Notes under the pieces: generated by a model
The model's database searches: none
What the model saw: only the letters and a program-made list of their open reading frames with translations
What the model was told of the DNA's origin: nothing
In this document: positions 44,984 through 55,178 of the stretch, piece by piece
Layout: each line of letters begins with the position of its first letter
How positions within the stretch are numbered: the first letter of the stretch is position 1
Position numbers and translations under genes: made by a program
Assembly: GCF_000759535.1 (NCBI RefSeq)
Contig: NZ_CP009455.1
Coordinates: 4,340,001 to 4,404,000, forward strand
Direction of reading: 5' to 3'
DNA: 64,000 bases
DNA from: Pseudomonas cremoricolorata
GTDB taxonomy: Bacteria; Pseudomonadota; Gammaproteobacteria; Pseudomonadales; Pseudomonadaceae

Positions 44984-46366
44984 ATGCTCGACGATCTGCG
45001 TTGGGATACCGATCTGATCCGCCGCTACGATCTCAGCGGCCCGCGCTACACCTCCTACCCCACCGCCTTGCAACTGCACAGCGAAGTGGGCTCGTTCGAC
45101 CTGCTACACGCCCTGCGCGAAAGCCGCCGGGCGGTGCGCCCGCTGTCGCTGTACGTGCACGTGCCGTTCTGCGCGAACATCTGCTACTACTGCGCCTGCA
45201 ACAAGATCATCACCAAGGACCGTGCCCGCGCCCAGCCGTACCTGCAACGCCTGGAGCAGGAAATCCAGCTCATCGCCTGCCACCTCGACAGCCGCCAGAC
45301 CGTCGAGCAACTGCATTTCGGTGGCGGCACACCGACCTTCCTCAGCCACGTCGAATTGCGCCAGCTGATGGCCACGCTGCGCCAGCACTTCACCCTGCTG
45401 GACGACGACTCTGGCGACTACGGCATCGAAATCGACCCGCGCGAGGCCGACTGGTCGACCATGGGCCTGCTGCGTGAGCTGGGATTCAACCGCGTCAGCC
45501 TCGGCGTGCAGGACCTCGACCCTGCCGTGCAACGGGCAGTCAATCGCCTGCAAAGCCTGGAGCAGACCCGCACCCTGATCGAAGCGGCGCGCACCTTGCA
45601 GTTCCGCTCGGTCAACCTCGACCTGATCTATGGCCTGCCCAAGCAGACCCCAGAGGGCTTTGCCCGCACCGTCGAAGAAGTCATCCAGCTGCAACCGGAT
45701 CGCCTGTCGGTGTTCAACTACGCGCACCTGCCCGAGCGCTTCATGCCCCAGCGGCGCATCGACAGCAGCGAACTGCCGGCACCGGCAGCCAAGCTGGAAA
45801 TGCTGCACACCACCATCGAGCAACTGACCGCCGCCGGCTACCGCTACATCGGCATGGACCACTTCGCCCTGCCCGACGATGAGCTGGCCATTGCCCAGGA
45901 AGAAGGCACCTTGCAGCGCAATTTCCAGGGCTACACCACCCACGGACACTGCGACCTGATCGGCCTGGGCGTCTCGGCCATCAGCCAGATCGGCGACCTC
46001 TACAGCCAGAACAGCAGCGACCTGGCGATCTACCAGCAAAGCCTGTCGAGCGCACAACTGGCGACCCAACGAGGCCTGGTCTGCAACCGTGACGACCGTA
46101 TTCGCCGGGCGGTGATCCAACAGCTGATCTGCCATTTCGAGCTGGACTTCGAGCAGATCGAAAGCGCCTTCGGCATCGATTTTCGCGGCTACTTCGTCGC
46201 TGAATGGCCGGCCTTGCAAACCTTGCAGCGCGACGGCCTGATCAGCGTCGATGCGCAGCGTATCGAAGTCCTGCCGGCCGGACGCCTGCTGGTGCGCTCG
46301 GTGTGCATGGTGTTCGACGCCTACCTGGCTCAGCATTCGCAACAGCGCTTCTCGCGGGTGATATGA
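44984..46366 (+). CDS. hemN: Oxygen-independent coproporphyrinogen III oxidase
   Basis: Radical-SAM heme biosynthesis enzyme of 460 residues that decarboxylates coproporphyrinogen III without oxygen. The N-terminus has the HemN signature YDLSGPRYTSYPTAL. The 4Fe-4S cluster site is HVPFCANICYYCACNK (C-x3-C-x2-C), followed by the SAM loop HFGGGTPTFL. The C-terminal HemN domain is complete. Length equals true HemN (not HemW). It lies between the cco assembly genes and anr, its likely activator. Confidence 0.96.
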   Translation: MLDDLRWDTDLIRRYDLSGPRYTSYPTALQLHSEVGSFDLLHALRESRRAVRPLSLYVHVPFCANICYYCACNKIITKDRARAQPYLQRLEQEIQLIACHLDSRQTVEQLHFGGGTPTFLSHVELRQLMATLRQHFTLLDDDSGDYGIEIDPREADWSTMGLLRELGFNRVSLGVQDLDPAVQRAVNRLQSLEQTRTLIEAARTLQFRSVNLDLIYGLPKQTPEGFARTVEEVIQLQPDRLSVFNYAHLPERFMPQRRIDSSELPAPAAKLEMLHTTIEQLTAAGYRYIGMDHFALPDDELAIAQEEGTLQRNFQGYTTHGHCDLIGLGVSAISQIGDLYSQNSSDLAIYQQSLSSAQLATQRGLVCNRDDRIRRAVIQQLICHFELDFEQIESAFGIDFRGYFVAEWPALQTLQRDGLISVDAQRIEVLPAGRLLVRSVCMVFDAYLAQHSQQRFSRVI

Positions 46367-46552
46367 CCCGCACCGAAACCTATCAGGCATGGACAGCCTG
46401 TTCTGGATTCAATGGAAGAAGCGTTTCCACCCACGGCACTGCACTGCGTGCCCCTGCAGTCGCGGCGCACCACAACAGCGCACGCTGGCTACTGCCCACA
46501 CCGTGAGGTACCCTTACGGCTTATGTGTGCTTTCCACAAGGATCGAAAGAAA

Positions 46553-47287
46553 ATGTCCGAGCCAGTAAAACTGCGCCCCCACAACCAGGCCCACTGCAAG
46601 GATTGCAGTCTGGCCCCCCTGTGCCTGCCCCTGTCCCTGAACCTGGAAGACATGGACGCACTGGATGAAATCGTCAAGCGCGGTCGTCCCCTGAAGAAAG
46701 GCGAGTTCCTGTTCCGCCAGGGGGATAATTTCGGCTCGGTGTATGCCGTGCGCTCAGGCGCGCTGAAAACCTTCAGCCTGAGCGACAGCGGCGAGGAACA
46801 GATCACCGGCTTCCACCTGCCCAGCGAGCTGGTCGGCCTGTCGGGCATGGACACCGAAGCCTACCCGGTGTCAGCCCAGGCCCAGGAAACCACCTCGGTG
46901 TGTGAAATCCCCTTCGAGCGTCTCGACGAACTGTCGGTGCAATTGCCGCAATTGCGCCGCCAGTTGATGCGGGTCATGAGCCGGGAAATCCGCGACGACC
47001 AGCAGATGATGCTGCTGCTGTCGAAAAAGACCGCCGATGAGCGCATCGCCACCTTCCTGGTCAATCTGTCGGCACGCTTCCGCGCCCGCGGCTATTCGGC
47101 CAATCAGTTCCGCCTGAGCATGTCGCGCAACGAGATCGGCAATTACCTGGGCCTGGCAGTGGAAACCGTGTCGCGGGTGTTCACCCGCTTCCAGCAGAAC
47201 GGCCTGCTCAAGGCCGAGGGCAAAGAGGTGCATATCCTCGACCCGATCCAGCTGTGCGCCCTGGCCGGCGGCTCGATGGACGCCTGA
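46553..47287 (+). CDS. anr: Anaerobic transcriptional regulator Anr (FNR family)
   Basis: Oxygen-sensing activator of 244 residues. Cysteines 15, 18 and 24 ([13 protein letters not shown]) plus a central cysteine (TSVCEIPF) ligate the 4Fe-4S cluster. A cyclic-nucleotide-type beta roll fills about 45-130. The helix-turn-helix has [20 protein letters not shown] with the E-x2-S-R reading residues that recognise TTGAT. Start ATG at 46553 follows AAGGATCG. No Anr box was found in its own 186-bp upstream region. Sites before ccoN1 and hemN point to its local targets. Confidence 0.97.
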   Translation: MSEPVKLRPHNQAHCKDCSLAPLCLPLSLNLEDMDALDEIVKRGRPLKKGEFLFRQGDNFGSVYAVRSGALKTFSLSDSGEEQITGFHLPSELVGLSGMDTEAYPVSAQAQETTSVCEIPFERLDELSVQLPQLRRQLMRVMSREIRDDQQMMLLLSKKTADERIATFLVNLSARFRARGYSANQFRLSMSRNEIGNYLGLAVETVSRVFTRFQQNGLLKAEGKEVHILDPIQLCALAGGSMDA

Positions 47288-47339
47288 TCGCCGGGTGATT
47301 TGGGTATACTGGCCGCAGTTTTTCCAGGATACCCGCCAC

Positions 47340-47888
47340 ATGCACAGCGACACCTTCGACCTCAAAGCCCTGATTCGCCCGGTCCCTGACTTTCCCAAAC
47401 CGGGCGTCATCTTTCGCGACATCACCCCGCTGTTCCAGTCGCCGCGAGGCCTGCGCTACGTAGCCGATCAGTTCATCGAACGCTATGTCGAAGCGCCGTT
47501 CAGCCACATCGGGGCGATGGATGCACGCGGCTTTCTGATCGGCTCGATCATCGCCCACCAGCTCAACAAGCCGCTGATCCTGTTCCGCAAACAGGGCAAG
47601 CTGCCGGCGGATGTCTTGTCCGAGGGCTATCAGACCGAATACGGCGAGGCCTTCCTCGAAGTGCACGCCGACAGCCTGTGCGAGGGTGATTCGGTGGTGA
47701 TCTTCGATGACCTGATCGCCACCGGCGGCACGCTGCTGGCAGCCACCCAGCTGATTCGTCGCACCGGCGCCCAAGTGTTCGAGGCCGCGGCGATCATCGA
47801 CCTGCCCGAACTGCAAGGCTCGCAGCGCCTTCAAGACACCGGCGTGCCGACCTTCTGCCTGACCGAGTTTTCGCTGGCCGAATACTGA
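47340..47888 (+). CDS. apt: Adenine phosphoribosyltransferase
   Basis: Purine salvage enzyme of 182 residues, adenine plus PRPP to AMP. The family signature is complete: [15 protein letters not shown], the mobile loop [20 protein letters not shown], and the PRPP site [17 protein letters not shown]. The start at 47340 ([18 protein letters not shown]) agrees with the family. It is 52 bp downstream of anr in the same direction. Confidence 0.96.
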   Translation: MHSDTFDLKALIRPVPDFPKPGVIFRDITPLFQSPRGLRYVADQFIERYVEAPFSHIGAMDARGFLIGSIIAHQLNKPLILFRKQGKLPADVLSEGYQTEYGEAFLEVHADSLCEGDSVVIFDDLIATGGTLLAATQLIRRTGAQVFEAAAIIDLPELQGSQRLQDTGVPTFCLTEFSLAEY

Positions 47889-47912
47889 GCATTCTTGGCG
47901 CAGTGGCTCGGA

Positions 47913-47950
47913 CCGGCCTCGCCGGCCTTCGCGGGTAAACCCGCTCCTAC
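47913..47950. repeat. P. putida-type REP element
   Basis: CCGGCCTCGCCGGCC followed by TTCGCGGGTAAACCCGCTCC is the REP unit dispersed through P. putida group genomes. It lies between convergent apt and recR and may serve as transcript end. Confidence 0.85.
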
Positions 47951-47995
47951 GCCAAACCGGTAGGGAATAGGTTTACCCAGCGCCCTGCTGTTCTC

Positions 47996-48598
47996 TCAAT
48001 ACACGATCGGCTTGCGCCCGGCAAAGGCATGCGCCAGGGTGCCGCCATCGACCAGCTCCAGCTCACCACCCAGCGGCACGCCATGGGCGATACGCGTGGC
48101 GCTCAGGCCTTTCTCGGCGAGCAGCTGGGCAATGTAGTGCGCAGTCGCTTCGCCTTCGACGGTGGGGTTGGTGGCCAGGATCACCTCGGTGAAGGTGCCC
48201 TGCTCTTCGATGCGCGCCATCAGTTGCGGAATGCCGATCGCCTCAGGCCCCAGGCCATCGAGGGGTGAAAGATGCCCCTTTAGTACGAAGAAGCGTCCGC
48301 GGTAGCCGGTCTGGTCGACGGCGAACATGTCCATCGGCCCTTCCACCACACACAGTTGCGTATCGTCACGGCGCGGGTCCGCGCATTGTGGGCACAGCTC
48401 CTGCTCGGTCAGCGTGCGGCATTGACGGCAATGGCCCACGCCCTCCATGGCCTGGCCGAGCGCCTGGGCCAGGCGCGTACCGCCGCTGCGGTCACGCTCG
48501 AGCAGCTGCAAGGCCATGCGCTGGGCGGTTTTCTGACCCACGCCCGGCAGAATGCGCAGGGCGTCGATCAGTTGGCGAATCAGGGGGCTGAAGCTCAT
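47996..48598 (-). CDS. recR: Recombination mediator RecR
   Basis: 200-residue RecFOR pathway protein that helps load RecA on gapped DNA. Order: helix-hairpin-helix ([20 protein letters not shown]), zinc finger ([20 protein letters not shown]), Toprim ([17 protein letters not shown]) and Walker B-like C-terminus. Last gene of dnaX-ybaB-recR. Confidence 0.96.
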   Translation of the reverse strand: MSFSPLIRQLIDALRILPGVGQKTAQRMALQLLERDRSGGTRLAQALGQAMEGVGHCRQCRTLTEQELCPQCADPRRDDTQLCVVEGPMDMFAVDQTGYRGRFFVLKGHLSPLDGLGPEAIGIPQLMARIEEQGTFTEVILATNPTVEGEATAHYIAQLLAEKGLSATRIAHGVPLGGELELVDGGTLAHAFAGRKPIVY

Positions 48599-48686
48599 GG
48601 GGCGGACCTGCGCTGGACGAGTGGTGAAACGCGCGAGGGAGCGGCAGCCTTGCGGCTACTGCTCCCCCGTGGCAAACGAATGAAAA

Positions 48687-49013
48687 TCAGAACGGCATCT
48701 TGAAGCCCGGCGGCAGTTGCATGCCGGCGGTCATGTTGCCCATTTTCTCCTGGTTGTTCTGCTCGACCTTGCGCACGGCGTCGTTGACGGCGGCGGCGAT
48801 GAGGTCCTCGAGCACTTCCTTGTCTTCCTGCATCAGGCTGTCGTCCAGGCTGATGCGCTTGACGTCATGACGGCCGGTCATCACCACGCTGACCAAGCCG
48901 GCGCCGGACTGACCGGTGACTTCTGCCTTGGCCAGCTCTTCCTGGGCCTTGGCCATTTTTTCCTGCATTTGCTGGGCCTGCTTCATCAGACCCGCCATGC
49001 CACCTTTCATCAT
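48687..49013 (-). CDS. YbaB/EbfC nucleoid-associated protein
   Basis: DNA-binding protein of 108 residues. The start [19 protein letters not shown] at 49013 matches the family; the longer frame to 49079 is shadow. A long N-terminal helix ([18 protein letters not shown]) and the core [20 protein letters not shown] are visible. Sits between dnaX and recR, the conserved bacterial arrangement. Confidence 0.95.
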   Translation of the reverse strand: MMKGGMAGLMKQAQQMQEKMAKAQEELAKAEVTGQSGAGLVSVVMTGRHDVKRISLDDSLMQEDKEVLEDLIAAAVNDAVRKVEQNNQEKMGNMTAGMQLPPGFKMPF

Positions 49014-49075
49014 AGGAACTACCTCGATTGGCTGTGTGCTGCCGCCCGGTGCGAACCGGGCGTCTGGATATTCGT

Positions 49076-51076
49076 TCAAGTGCCCGGGCTGATCTGGGCG
49101 TCTACCGGGGTAATAGTATCTTGCCGCACGGTGGCGCCAAACCGCTGCATCATCTGCTGGATCAACGGATCCTGCTCGATCGCGACCTCTGCCTCACGCT
49201 GACGCTCGGCGCGTTTGCGCGCCGCAGCCTGGGCCGGGGTCTCCTGCTCGGGCCGCACCAGTTCGATGGCAAGGCTCAAGGTACGGCCGAAATGCTGGTT
49301 CAGCGCCTCGTTGAGCCGGCGCTGCTGGGTAATGTTGAACAGCGCGCCCTGGGCCGGATCGAGGTGCAGCAGCCAATGATCGTTGTCGTTGGAGATCAGC
49401 GTGCAGTTGGCGGCGATATTGCCCGTCATACCCGAGACCGGCAGCGTCGGGAATAATTCCAGCCACTCCAATGCAAGGCCGGTGGCCGGTTGCGCAGCGG
49501 GCAGAGGTTCAGCCGGCGCCGCGGGCGCTTCTTCCTGGACGTGTTCGGCCAGCTCATCGAGGTAGCTGAAGGCCACAGGCTCGGCCGAGGCGGCCTCGTA
49601 GTCTTCATCGGGCGGAATATCGCCATCGCGATCCATGCCGGCCGACGCGTAGGCCGAGGGGTCGAAGGGGGGCTGGTCATCGTCGATCTGCAGCGACGCT
49701 GCTTCGGGCGTCGCTAGCGCCGCGACGGGTGTCGGACGCGGTTCAGCCATGGGCACAGGCTCAGGCGTCGACGACACCTGCCAAGGCACGTCGATGGACG
49801 GCGCGGCCTGATGTTCAGGCTCGGCGCTGCTTTCCGAAAGATCGTCGGGCTCAGGCGATTGCACCGACGCCTGCACGGCAGTCGGCGCAGGCTGTGCAGG
49901 CTCGACCGGGGCTGCCACCGGCTGCGCGGAATCAGCTGTGGCCTGGCTGATCCCCACTGGCTTTAGCACGGGCCTGGGCGCATCGTCATGGTCGGCTGGA
50001 CGAAACGCCAGCATGCGCAGCAGGACCATCTCGAAGCCACCGCGTGGCTCGGGCGCCAGTGGCAGGTCACGCCGGCCGATCAGGCCCATCTGGTAATAGA
50101 ACTGGACATCTTCTGCCGGCAAGGCCTGGGCCAGTGCCAGCACCCGCTCGCGGTCGCCCTGGCCATTGTCGACGGCTTCGGGCAGCGCTTGGGCAATGGC
50201 GACGCGGTGCAGCACGTTGAGCATTTCCGCCAGCACACCGCTCCAGTCCGGGCCTTGCTCGGCCAGCTCACGCACCGCTTCGAGCAGAGCCCGCGCATCG
50301 CCTTCGAGCAAGGCCTGCAGCACGCCGTACACCTGGCCGTGGTCGAGCGTGCCGAGCATCGCCCGCACGTCGGCCGCCAGCACCTTGCCCTCGCCAAAGG
50401 CGATGGCCTGGTCGGTCAGGCTCATGGCGTCGCGCATCGAGCCATCGGCGGCGCGGCCCAGTAGCCACAGGGCGTCGTCTTCGAACGGCACGTTCTCGGC
50501 GCCGAGCACGTGCTGCAGGTGCTCGACCACCCGCTCGGGGGTCATGTTCTTCAGCGAGAACTGCAGGCAGCGCGACAGGATCGTGGCCGGCAGCTTTTGC
50601 GGGTCGGTGGTGGCCAGGATGAACTTGACGTACGGCGGCGGCTCTTCGAGGGTCTTGAGCAATGCGTTGAACGAATGGCTCGAGAGCATGTGCACTTCGT
50701 CGATCAGGTAGACCTTGAAGCGTCCACGGCTTGGCGCGTACTGCACGTTATCGAGCAGCTCGCGGGTGTCCTCGACCTTGGTGCGGCTGGCGGCGTCGAT
50801 CTCGATCAGGTCGACGAAGCGGCCTTCATCGATTTCCCGGCACACCGAGCAGGTGCCGCAGGGCGTCGAGGTGATGCCGGTTTCACAGTTCAGGCACTTG
50901 GCGATGATGCGCGCGATGGTGGTCTTGCCGACGCCGCGGGTGCCGGTGAACAGGTAGGCGTGGTGCAGGCGCTGGTTGTCGAGCGCGTTGATCAAGGCCT
51001 TGAGCACGTGGGTCTGGCCGACCATTTCGCGGAACGAGCGCGGACGCCATTTTCGTGCAAGGACCTGATAACTCAT
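49076..51076 (-). CDS. dnaX: DNA polymerase III subunits tau/gamma
   Basis: Clamp-loader ATPase of 666 residues, starting [18 protein letters not shown] at 51076. Walker A is [13 protein letters not shown], the zinc site [19 protein letters not shown], Walker [15 protein letters not shown] and sensor 1 TTDPQKLP. A Pro/Ala/Glu-rich linker (about 370-540) precedes the tau C-terminal domain V. I saw no A-rich slippery heptamer of the E. coli dnaX kind, so the short gamma form, if made, is not obvious from sequence. Confidence 0.96.
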   Translation of the reverse strand: MSYQVLARKWRPRSFREMVGQTHVLKALINALDNQRLHHAYLFTGTRGVGKTTIARIIAKCLNCETGITSTPCGTCSVCREIDEGRFVDLIEIDAASRTKVEDTRELLDNVQYAPSRGRFKVYLIDEVHMLSSHSFNALLKTLEEPPPYVKFILATTDPQKLPATILSRCLQFSLKNMTPERVVEHLQHVLGAENVPFEDDALWLLGRAADGSMRDAMSLTDQAIAFGEGKVLAADVRAMLGTLDHGQVYGVLQALLEGDARALLEAVRELAEQGPDWSGVLAEMLNVLHRVAIAQALPEAVDNGQGDRERVLALAQALPAEDVQFYYQMGLIGRRDLPLAPEPRGGFEMVLLRMLAFRPADHDDAPRPVLKPVGISQATADSAQPVAAPVEPAQPAPTAVQASVQSPEPDDLSESSAEPEHQAAPSIDVPWQVSSTPEPVPMAEPRPTPVAALATPEAASLQIDDDQPPFDPSAYASAGMDRDGDIPPDEDYEAASAEPVAFSYLDELAEHVQEEAPAAPAEPLPAAQPATGLALEWLELFPTLPVSGMTGNIAANCTLISNDNDHWLLHLDPAQGALFNITQQRRLNEALNQHFGRTLSLAIELVRPEQETPAQAAARKRAERQREAEVAIEQDPLIQQMMQRFGATVRQDTITPVDAQISPGT

Positions 51077-51218
51077 GAAAAACGTCGAACCTGAGCGAGC
51101 AAAGAGGGCTAATGCTAGCGGAGCGGGGGAAGAATTGCACCTTGCACAATGCCGCGCGGCACCGGGTTGGCCCGCGCGGCCGATCAGACAGCCATCGACC
51201 ACGCGAAACTAAACACAA

Positions 51219-51238
51219 CTGAGAATGCGAAAACTTTT
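51219..51238 (+). promoter_or_regulatory. Possible Fur half-site before TonB-dependent receptor
   Basis: TGAGAATGCGAAAAC contains a good left Fur half-site (TGAGAATG) but a poor right half. It is about 155 bp upstream of the receptor gene, in the 314-bp dnaX/receptor divergent region, which is otherwise A/T-rich at 51230-51262 and has no gene. No PvdS box was found. Confidence 0.3.
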
Positions 51239-51390
51239 TATTTACATTTTTTTCACAAACTCATAGCCTTCTGCCTGCACTGACGGCCCAGTGCCCTCCC
51301 CCCTGAAACGGATGTTCTTTCCTGTCGAACCTCGACCCCGCCCTGTTCACGGCGTAGGTCCGCTTGGGCTGTGCCTGAGGATTTTCCAGC

Positions 51391-53544
51391 ATGAATCGTT
51401 TTCCCCTGTGCCGTCTGGCGCTGTTCGTCTCGCTGGCCAGCGCCAGCGCTCTGCTCCACGCTGCGCAGGTGGTCGAACTCGGTGCCAGCAACATCACCGC
51501 CGACGCCGACAGCCTGAAGAACCAGACGACCACCGAAGGCAGCCGCTCGTACACCACAGGCGCGATGAGCACCTCGGCGGGCCTGCCGCTGTCGGTTCGC
51601 CAGACCCCGCAGTCGGTCAGCGTCATCACCCGCCAACGCATCGAAGACCAGGGGCTCAACGACCTCAACGACGTCGTGAAGTCAGCCCCCGGCGTCACCC
51701 TGCGCAAGTTCGGCTCGGACCGTCAGGAGTTTCTCGCCCGCGGCTTTCGCATCGACAACGTCATGTTCGATGGCCTGCCCAGCTCGCTGAGCACCTTCGC
51801 CCTCGACACCATGGCCTCGCCGGATCTGGCCATCTACGACCGCATCGAAGTGGTGCGCGGCGCGACCGGTTTGACCACCGGTGCGGGTGATCCGTCGGCA
51901 ACGCTGAACCTGGTACGCAAGCGGCCCACCGACACCCCGCAGGTGAGCGTGACCACCAGCGCCGGCAGCTGGGATCGCTACCGCACCGAAGTCGATGCGT
52001 CCAACAGGCTCAACGCAAGCGGAACCGTGCGTGGCCGCGTGGTGGCCGCCTATGCCGACAACCACAGCTTCGTCGATGTACGCGAGAGCAAGAACCAGAC
52101 CTTCTACGGCGTGCTGGAAGCCGACCTCGACGCCGCGACCACCGTCACCCTCGGCGCCTCGAAACAGCGTCAGGACAAGACCTCGGACTGGGGCGGCCTG
52201 CCCAGCGGCCCCAATGGCGAAAACCTCGGCCTGTCGCGCTCGACCTACCTCGCAGGCAAATGGGCCTACTGGGACCAGGACAACTACACGCTGTTCGGCG
52301 ACATCACCCACACCTTCGCCAACGGCTGGAAAACCAAGCTGGCCCTGCAGAAGATGTGGAACGATTCCGACACGTTCTCCAACTACCTCGGCTCGACCAA
52401 CAGCACCTGGGCCTACACTTCGGTGGACGATCTGGGCACAGCGTCCGGGCACTACCTCACCGACGACGACCTGTTCAACGTCGACGCCTCGCTCAGCGGC
52501 GCCTTCGACGCCCTGGGCCGTGAGCACGAATTCCAGGCAGGTGTGAGCCGACGCAAAGAGGACTACCACATCCGTGGCGGCTACTCGGGCCTGACGCCAA
52601 TCGATATCTACAACTTCGATCCGGGCAGTGTGAAGAAGCCTGAGGCGCTCAGTCCTTATGCGAACAAGACCACGACCACCGAAGAAGCGGCTTACGCAGT
52701 GGTTCGCCTCAACCCCATCGACCCTCTGCACGTGATTCTGGGCGGGCGGGTGAACTGGTTCGAATTTAAGAACGAAACCTCTGGTTCGGGCTACAAGGCA
52801 ACCGGCGAATTCACCCCCTACGCGGGCGTGATCTACGACCTCAACGACACCTATTCGGCCTACGCCAGCTACACCGAGATCTACAAGCCCCAGGACGTCC
52901 AGGACTCGGCCGGCAATGTGCTCGACCCGATGACCGGCGACAGCTACGAAATCGGCCTGAAAGGTGAGTACTTCAACGGCGCGCTGAACGCTTCGGTCGC
53001 CTTGTTCGACATGACCCAACAGAACCGTCCCTATGCCCTGGCATCGAGCGTGTCAGGCTGCAACCCGCAGGTCACTTGCTATGCCGCAGCAGGCGAAGTG
53101 CGTAGCCGCGGCATCGATACCGAGATCAGCGGCGCACTCACGCCGAACTGGAACTTCTCGGCCTCCTACACCCTGTTGCTGAGTCAATACACCAAGGACA
53201 ACACCTTCGAGGACAAGCGCTTCGCCCCGGAACAGCCCAAACACCTGTTCAAGGCTGCCACCACCTACAACCTCACCGGTGACCTGAGCAAATGGCGCGT
53301 CGGCGCTGACGTATTCGCCCAGAGCGACACCTACAACCGCGTCGGCACCGGCCACGCCGTGCAGGACAGCTATGCCGTGCTGGGCCTGATGGCCGGCTAC
53401 CGCTTCGACGAGCACTGGGATGGCCGTGTCAACCTCAACAACGTGACCGACGAGAAGTACTGGCAGGGTATTCCCACCGGCACCGGCATGGGCACCTATG
53501 GCGATCCGCGCAACCTGATGTTCAGCCTGAAGTGGACGCTGTAA
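51391..53544 (+). CDS. TonB-dependent siderophore receptor
   Basis: Outer-membrane receptor of 717 residues. A signal peptide (MNRFPLCRLALFVSLASASA) is followed after about 45 residues by the plug domain: PLSVRQTPQSVSVITRQRIE, DLNDVVKSAPGVTL and RIEVVRGATGLTTGAGDPSA. A 22-strand barrel fills the rest and ends in FSLKWTL. The siderophore-receptor subfamily (FhuE/FpvA/FoxA-like) is clear from the plug. It has no N-terminal signalling (STN) domain, so it is not a FecA/FpvA-type transducer. The ligand is unknown; a hydroxamate xenosiderophore is plausible. It stands alone, with no transporter beside it. Confidence 0.92.
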   Translation: MNRFPLCRLALFVSLASASALLHAAQVVELGASNITADADSLKNQTTTEGSRSYTTGAMSTSAGLPLSVRQTPQSVSVITRQRIEDQGLNDLNDVVKSAPGVTLRKFGSDRQEFLARGFRIDNVMFDGLPSSLSTFALDTMASPDLAIYDRIEVVRGATGLTTGAGDPSATLNLVRKRPTDTPQVSVTTSAGSWDRYRTEVDASNRLNASGTVRGRVVAAYADNHSFVDVRESKNQTFYGVLEADLDAATTVTLGASKQRQDKTSDWGGLPSGPNGENLGLSRSTYLAGKWAYWDQDNYTLFGDITHTFANGWKTKLALQKMWNDSDTFSNYLGSTNSTWAYTSVDDLGTASGHYLTDDDLFNVDASLSGAFDALGREHEFQAGVSRRKEDYHIRGGYSGLTPIDIYNFDPGSVKKPEALSPYANKTTTTEEAAYAVVRLNPIDPLHVILGGRVNWFEFKNETSGSGYKATGEFTPYAGVIYDLNDTYSAYASYTEIYKPQDVQDSAGNVLDPMTGDSYEIGLKGEYFNGALNASVALFDMTQQNRPYALASSVSGCNPQVTCYAAAGEVRSRGIDTEISGALTPNWNFSASYTLLLSQYTKDNTFEDKRFAPEQPKHLFKAATTYNLTGDLSKWRVGADVFAQSDTYNRVGTGHAVQDSYAVLGLMAGYRFDEHWDGRVNLNNVTDEKYWQGIPTGTGMGTYGDPRNLMFSLKWTL

Positions 53545-53564
53545 CGCTGGACACGTGAGCCAGC

Positions 53565-53595
53565 GCGCTGTGAACTGTCACGCAGTTCACAGCGC
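53565..53595. terminator. Bidirectional hairpin after receptor gene
   Basis: GCGCTGTGAACTG-TCACG-CAGTTCACAGCGC is a perfect 13-bp stem with 5-nt loop, 20 bp after the receptor stop and 3 bp before the end of the convergent DUF2938 gene. Confidence 0.8.
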
Positions 53596-53598
53596 CAT

Positions 53599-54084
53599 TC
53601 ACCCGCGTAATACCCACGCGGCCAGGAACAAGCCCACCCCAAACAACGAATGCGTCGCCACACTGCGCAGGCAATTGCGCAGCGGCGTGGCCGTGCGGCG
53701 GGCAAACAGCCCCGCCCCCAACGCTGGCTGCATCAGACACAGTGGCAGCAGCACCGTACAAACCCCGAACGCCAGCGCTGGCCACAGTGTAGGCGCCATC
53801 AGCCAGCCCTCCCCGGCCAGCAGCACGAACACCAGCGCGAACACCACACCCGCCAGGTAGTGAATCGACCATCCGACCAAACCCTCGTATGCCACCGGCG
53901 CCACAGTGGCAATCGAAGCATGCCGCCACACCCCCCGCCGCACATGCCCGACCCAGCGCCCGACCATGGCGTAATCGAGGGTGCGCACGCCCCGGCGTTT
54001 GAGCAGCCAGGTCCAGGCATCCATGAGCAAGGTGGCGCCGACACCGATCGGCAGGCTGGCGAACATGAGCGATAGGGTATTCAT
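53599..54084 (-). CDS. DUF2938 family membrane protein
   Basis: 161-residue inner-membrane protein with four or five helices. The opening SLMFASLPIGVGATLLMDAW and the YAMVGRWVGHVRRG segment are typical of the DUF2938 family. The start is the ATG at 54084 (MNTLSLMF). It is divergent from a MerR-type regulator with a shared 79-bp promoter region holding a palindrome, so the regulator probably controls it. Function is unknown. Confidence 0.85.
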   Translation of the reverse strand: MNTLSLMFASLPIGVGATLLMDAWTWLLKRRGVRTLDYAMVGRWVGHVRRGVWRHASIATVAPVAYEGLVGWSIHYLAGVVFALVFVLLAGEGWLMAPTLWPALAFGVCTVLLPLCLMQPALGAGLFARRTATPLRNCLRSVATHSLFGVGLFLAAWVLRG

Positions 54085-54133
54085 AAGCGTCTCCGACAAT
54101 TGACCACAAGCAACCTGCCGCGCAGCATGCAAG

Positions 54134-54149
54134 TTGAAGTCAACTTCAA
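54134..54149. promoter_or_regulatory. Putative MerR-family operator
   Basis: TTGAAGT-CA-ACTTCAA is a perfect dyad between the divergent DUF2938 and MerR genes, 15 bp before the regulator start. MerR-family proteins bind such dyads in stretched promoter spacers. Confidence 0.7.
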
Positions 54150-54163
54150 GTCAAGGACTGCCC

Positions 54164-54595
54164 ATGGACATTGCCGACGTCGCCCGCCGCAGCGGCGTAC
54201 CCGCCTCGACCCTGCGCTACTACGCCAACAAAGGCCTGATCACTGCGCTGTCTGCGCACGGCCAACGCCGCCAGTTCCCGGCCACCGTCATCGAACGCCT
54301 GGCATTGATCGCTCTAGGCCAGGCCGCTGGTTTCTCGCTGGACGAAATCGCCGCGATGCTCGCCGAACAGCAAGTCGACCGCGCCCTGCTGTCCACCAAG
54401 GCCGACGCCCTGGATGCCCGCATTCGCCAACTGCAAGCCATGAGCAAGGGCCTACGGCACGCGGCCCAGTGCCCCGAAGAGAATCATCTGGCGTGTTCGA
54501 CGTTTCGGCGTTTGATGAAGGTTGCGGCGGTGAGTGAGCGTAAGAACAGGCGCACGCAAACGTACAAGCCGGGCAAGGGGTTGCCGGCTGGATGA
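54164..54595 (+). CDS. MerR-family transcriptional regulator
   Basis: 143-residue regulator. The N-terminal winged helix is clear (MDIADVARRSGVPASTLRYY, then ANKGLITALSAHGQRRQF). A coiled-coil dimer helix follows (about 80-105). The C-terminal part has two cysteines (HAAQCPEENHLACSTFRRL), close to a C-x7-C effector loop of metal- or redox-sensing MerR proteins. The start at 54164 is chosen by family match. The last 20 residues are basic and may be an extension. Likely partner is the divergent DUF2938 gene. Confidence 0.88.
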   Translation: MDIADVARRSGVPASTLRYYANKGLITALSAHGQRRQFPATVIERLALIALGQAAGFSLDEIAAMLAEQQVDRALLSTKADALDARIRQLQAMSKGLRHAAQCPEENHLACSTFRRLMKVAAVSERKNRRTQTYKPGKGLPAG

Positions 54596-54671
54596 AGATG
54601 CAATGGGGAGAATCGCCCCTGGTTTCGTAGACGCCTCGAACCCTCATGATGATGCCCAAACAGCAGGTGCC

Positions 54672-54791
54672 ATGAGTCGTCAGCGTTACCCTGAAGAATT
54701 CAAGATCGAAGCGGTCAAGCAGGTGACCGAGAAAGGCAAGTCTGTCGCCGATGTTGCCCAGCGCCTAGTCATGTCCGTTCACAGCCTCTAG
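54672..54791 (+). pseudogene. IS3 transposase orfA remnant
   Basis: Codes MSRQRYPEEFKIEAVKQVTE and on to VAQRLVMSVHSL, the start of an IS3-type HTH protein, then a premature TAG where the family has an aromatic residue (SLYAWIQLY). Reading through the stop, AWIQLYIKTQEQRQQDDDQ continues until the deletion junction near 54865. Confidence 0.85.
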
Positions 54792-54867
54792 GCCTGGATC
54801 CAGCTGTATATCAAAACCCAAGAGCAGCGTCAGCAAGACGATGACCAGCAAGCCACAGCAGCAAGTG

Positions 54868-55178
54868 ATGATTCACTCAGACCAAGGCAGTCAGTTCAGT
54901 AGCTCAGATTGGCAAAGCTTCCTGAAGGCCAACAATGTGATCAGCAGCGTGAGCCGACGGTGAAACGGCCACGACAATACTATAGCCGAGAGCTTTTTCC
55001 AGCTTTTGAAGCGGGAGCTAATCCGACGAAAGATCTACGCAACGCATAACGAAGCCCGAAGTTATATTTTCGATTACATCGAGATGTTCTATCACCCCAA
55101 ACGTCGACATAGCAATGCTATGCAGATGTCTCCAGTAGAGTATGAGAAACGCTATTTTCTGAGTTTGAAGAGTGTTTA
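54868..55178 (+). pseudogene. IS3 transposase orfB C-terminal remnant
   Basis: Begins at the second catalytic aspartate (IHSDQGSQFSSSDWQSFL), has a TGA at 54961-54963 within SVSRR*NGHDNT, and continues through the glutamate motif AESFFQLLKRELI to SPVEYEKRYFLSLKSV. The first catalytic aspartate is deleted, so it is inactive. Confidence 0.85.

Noticed and set aside
51100..51390. PvdS box before the TonB-dependent receptor
   Set aside because: TAAAC occurs at about 51210 but no CGT follows at 16 nt spacing.
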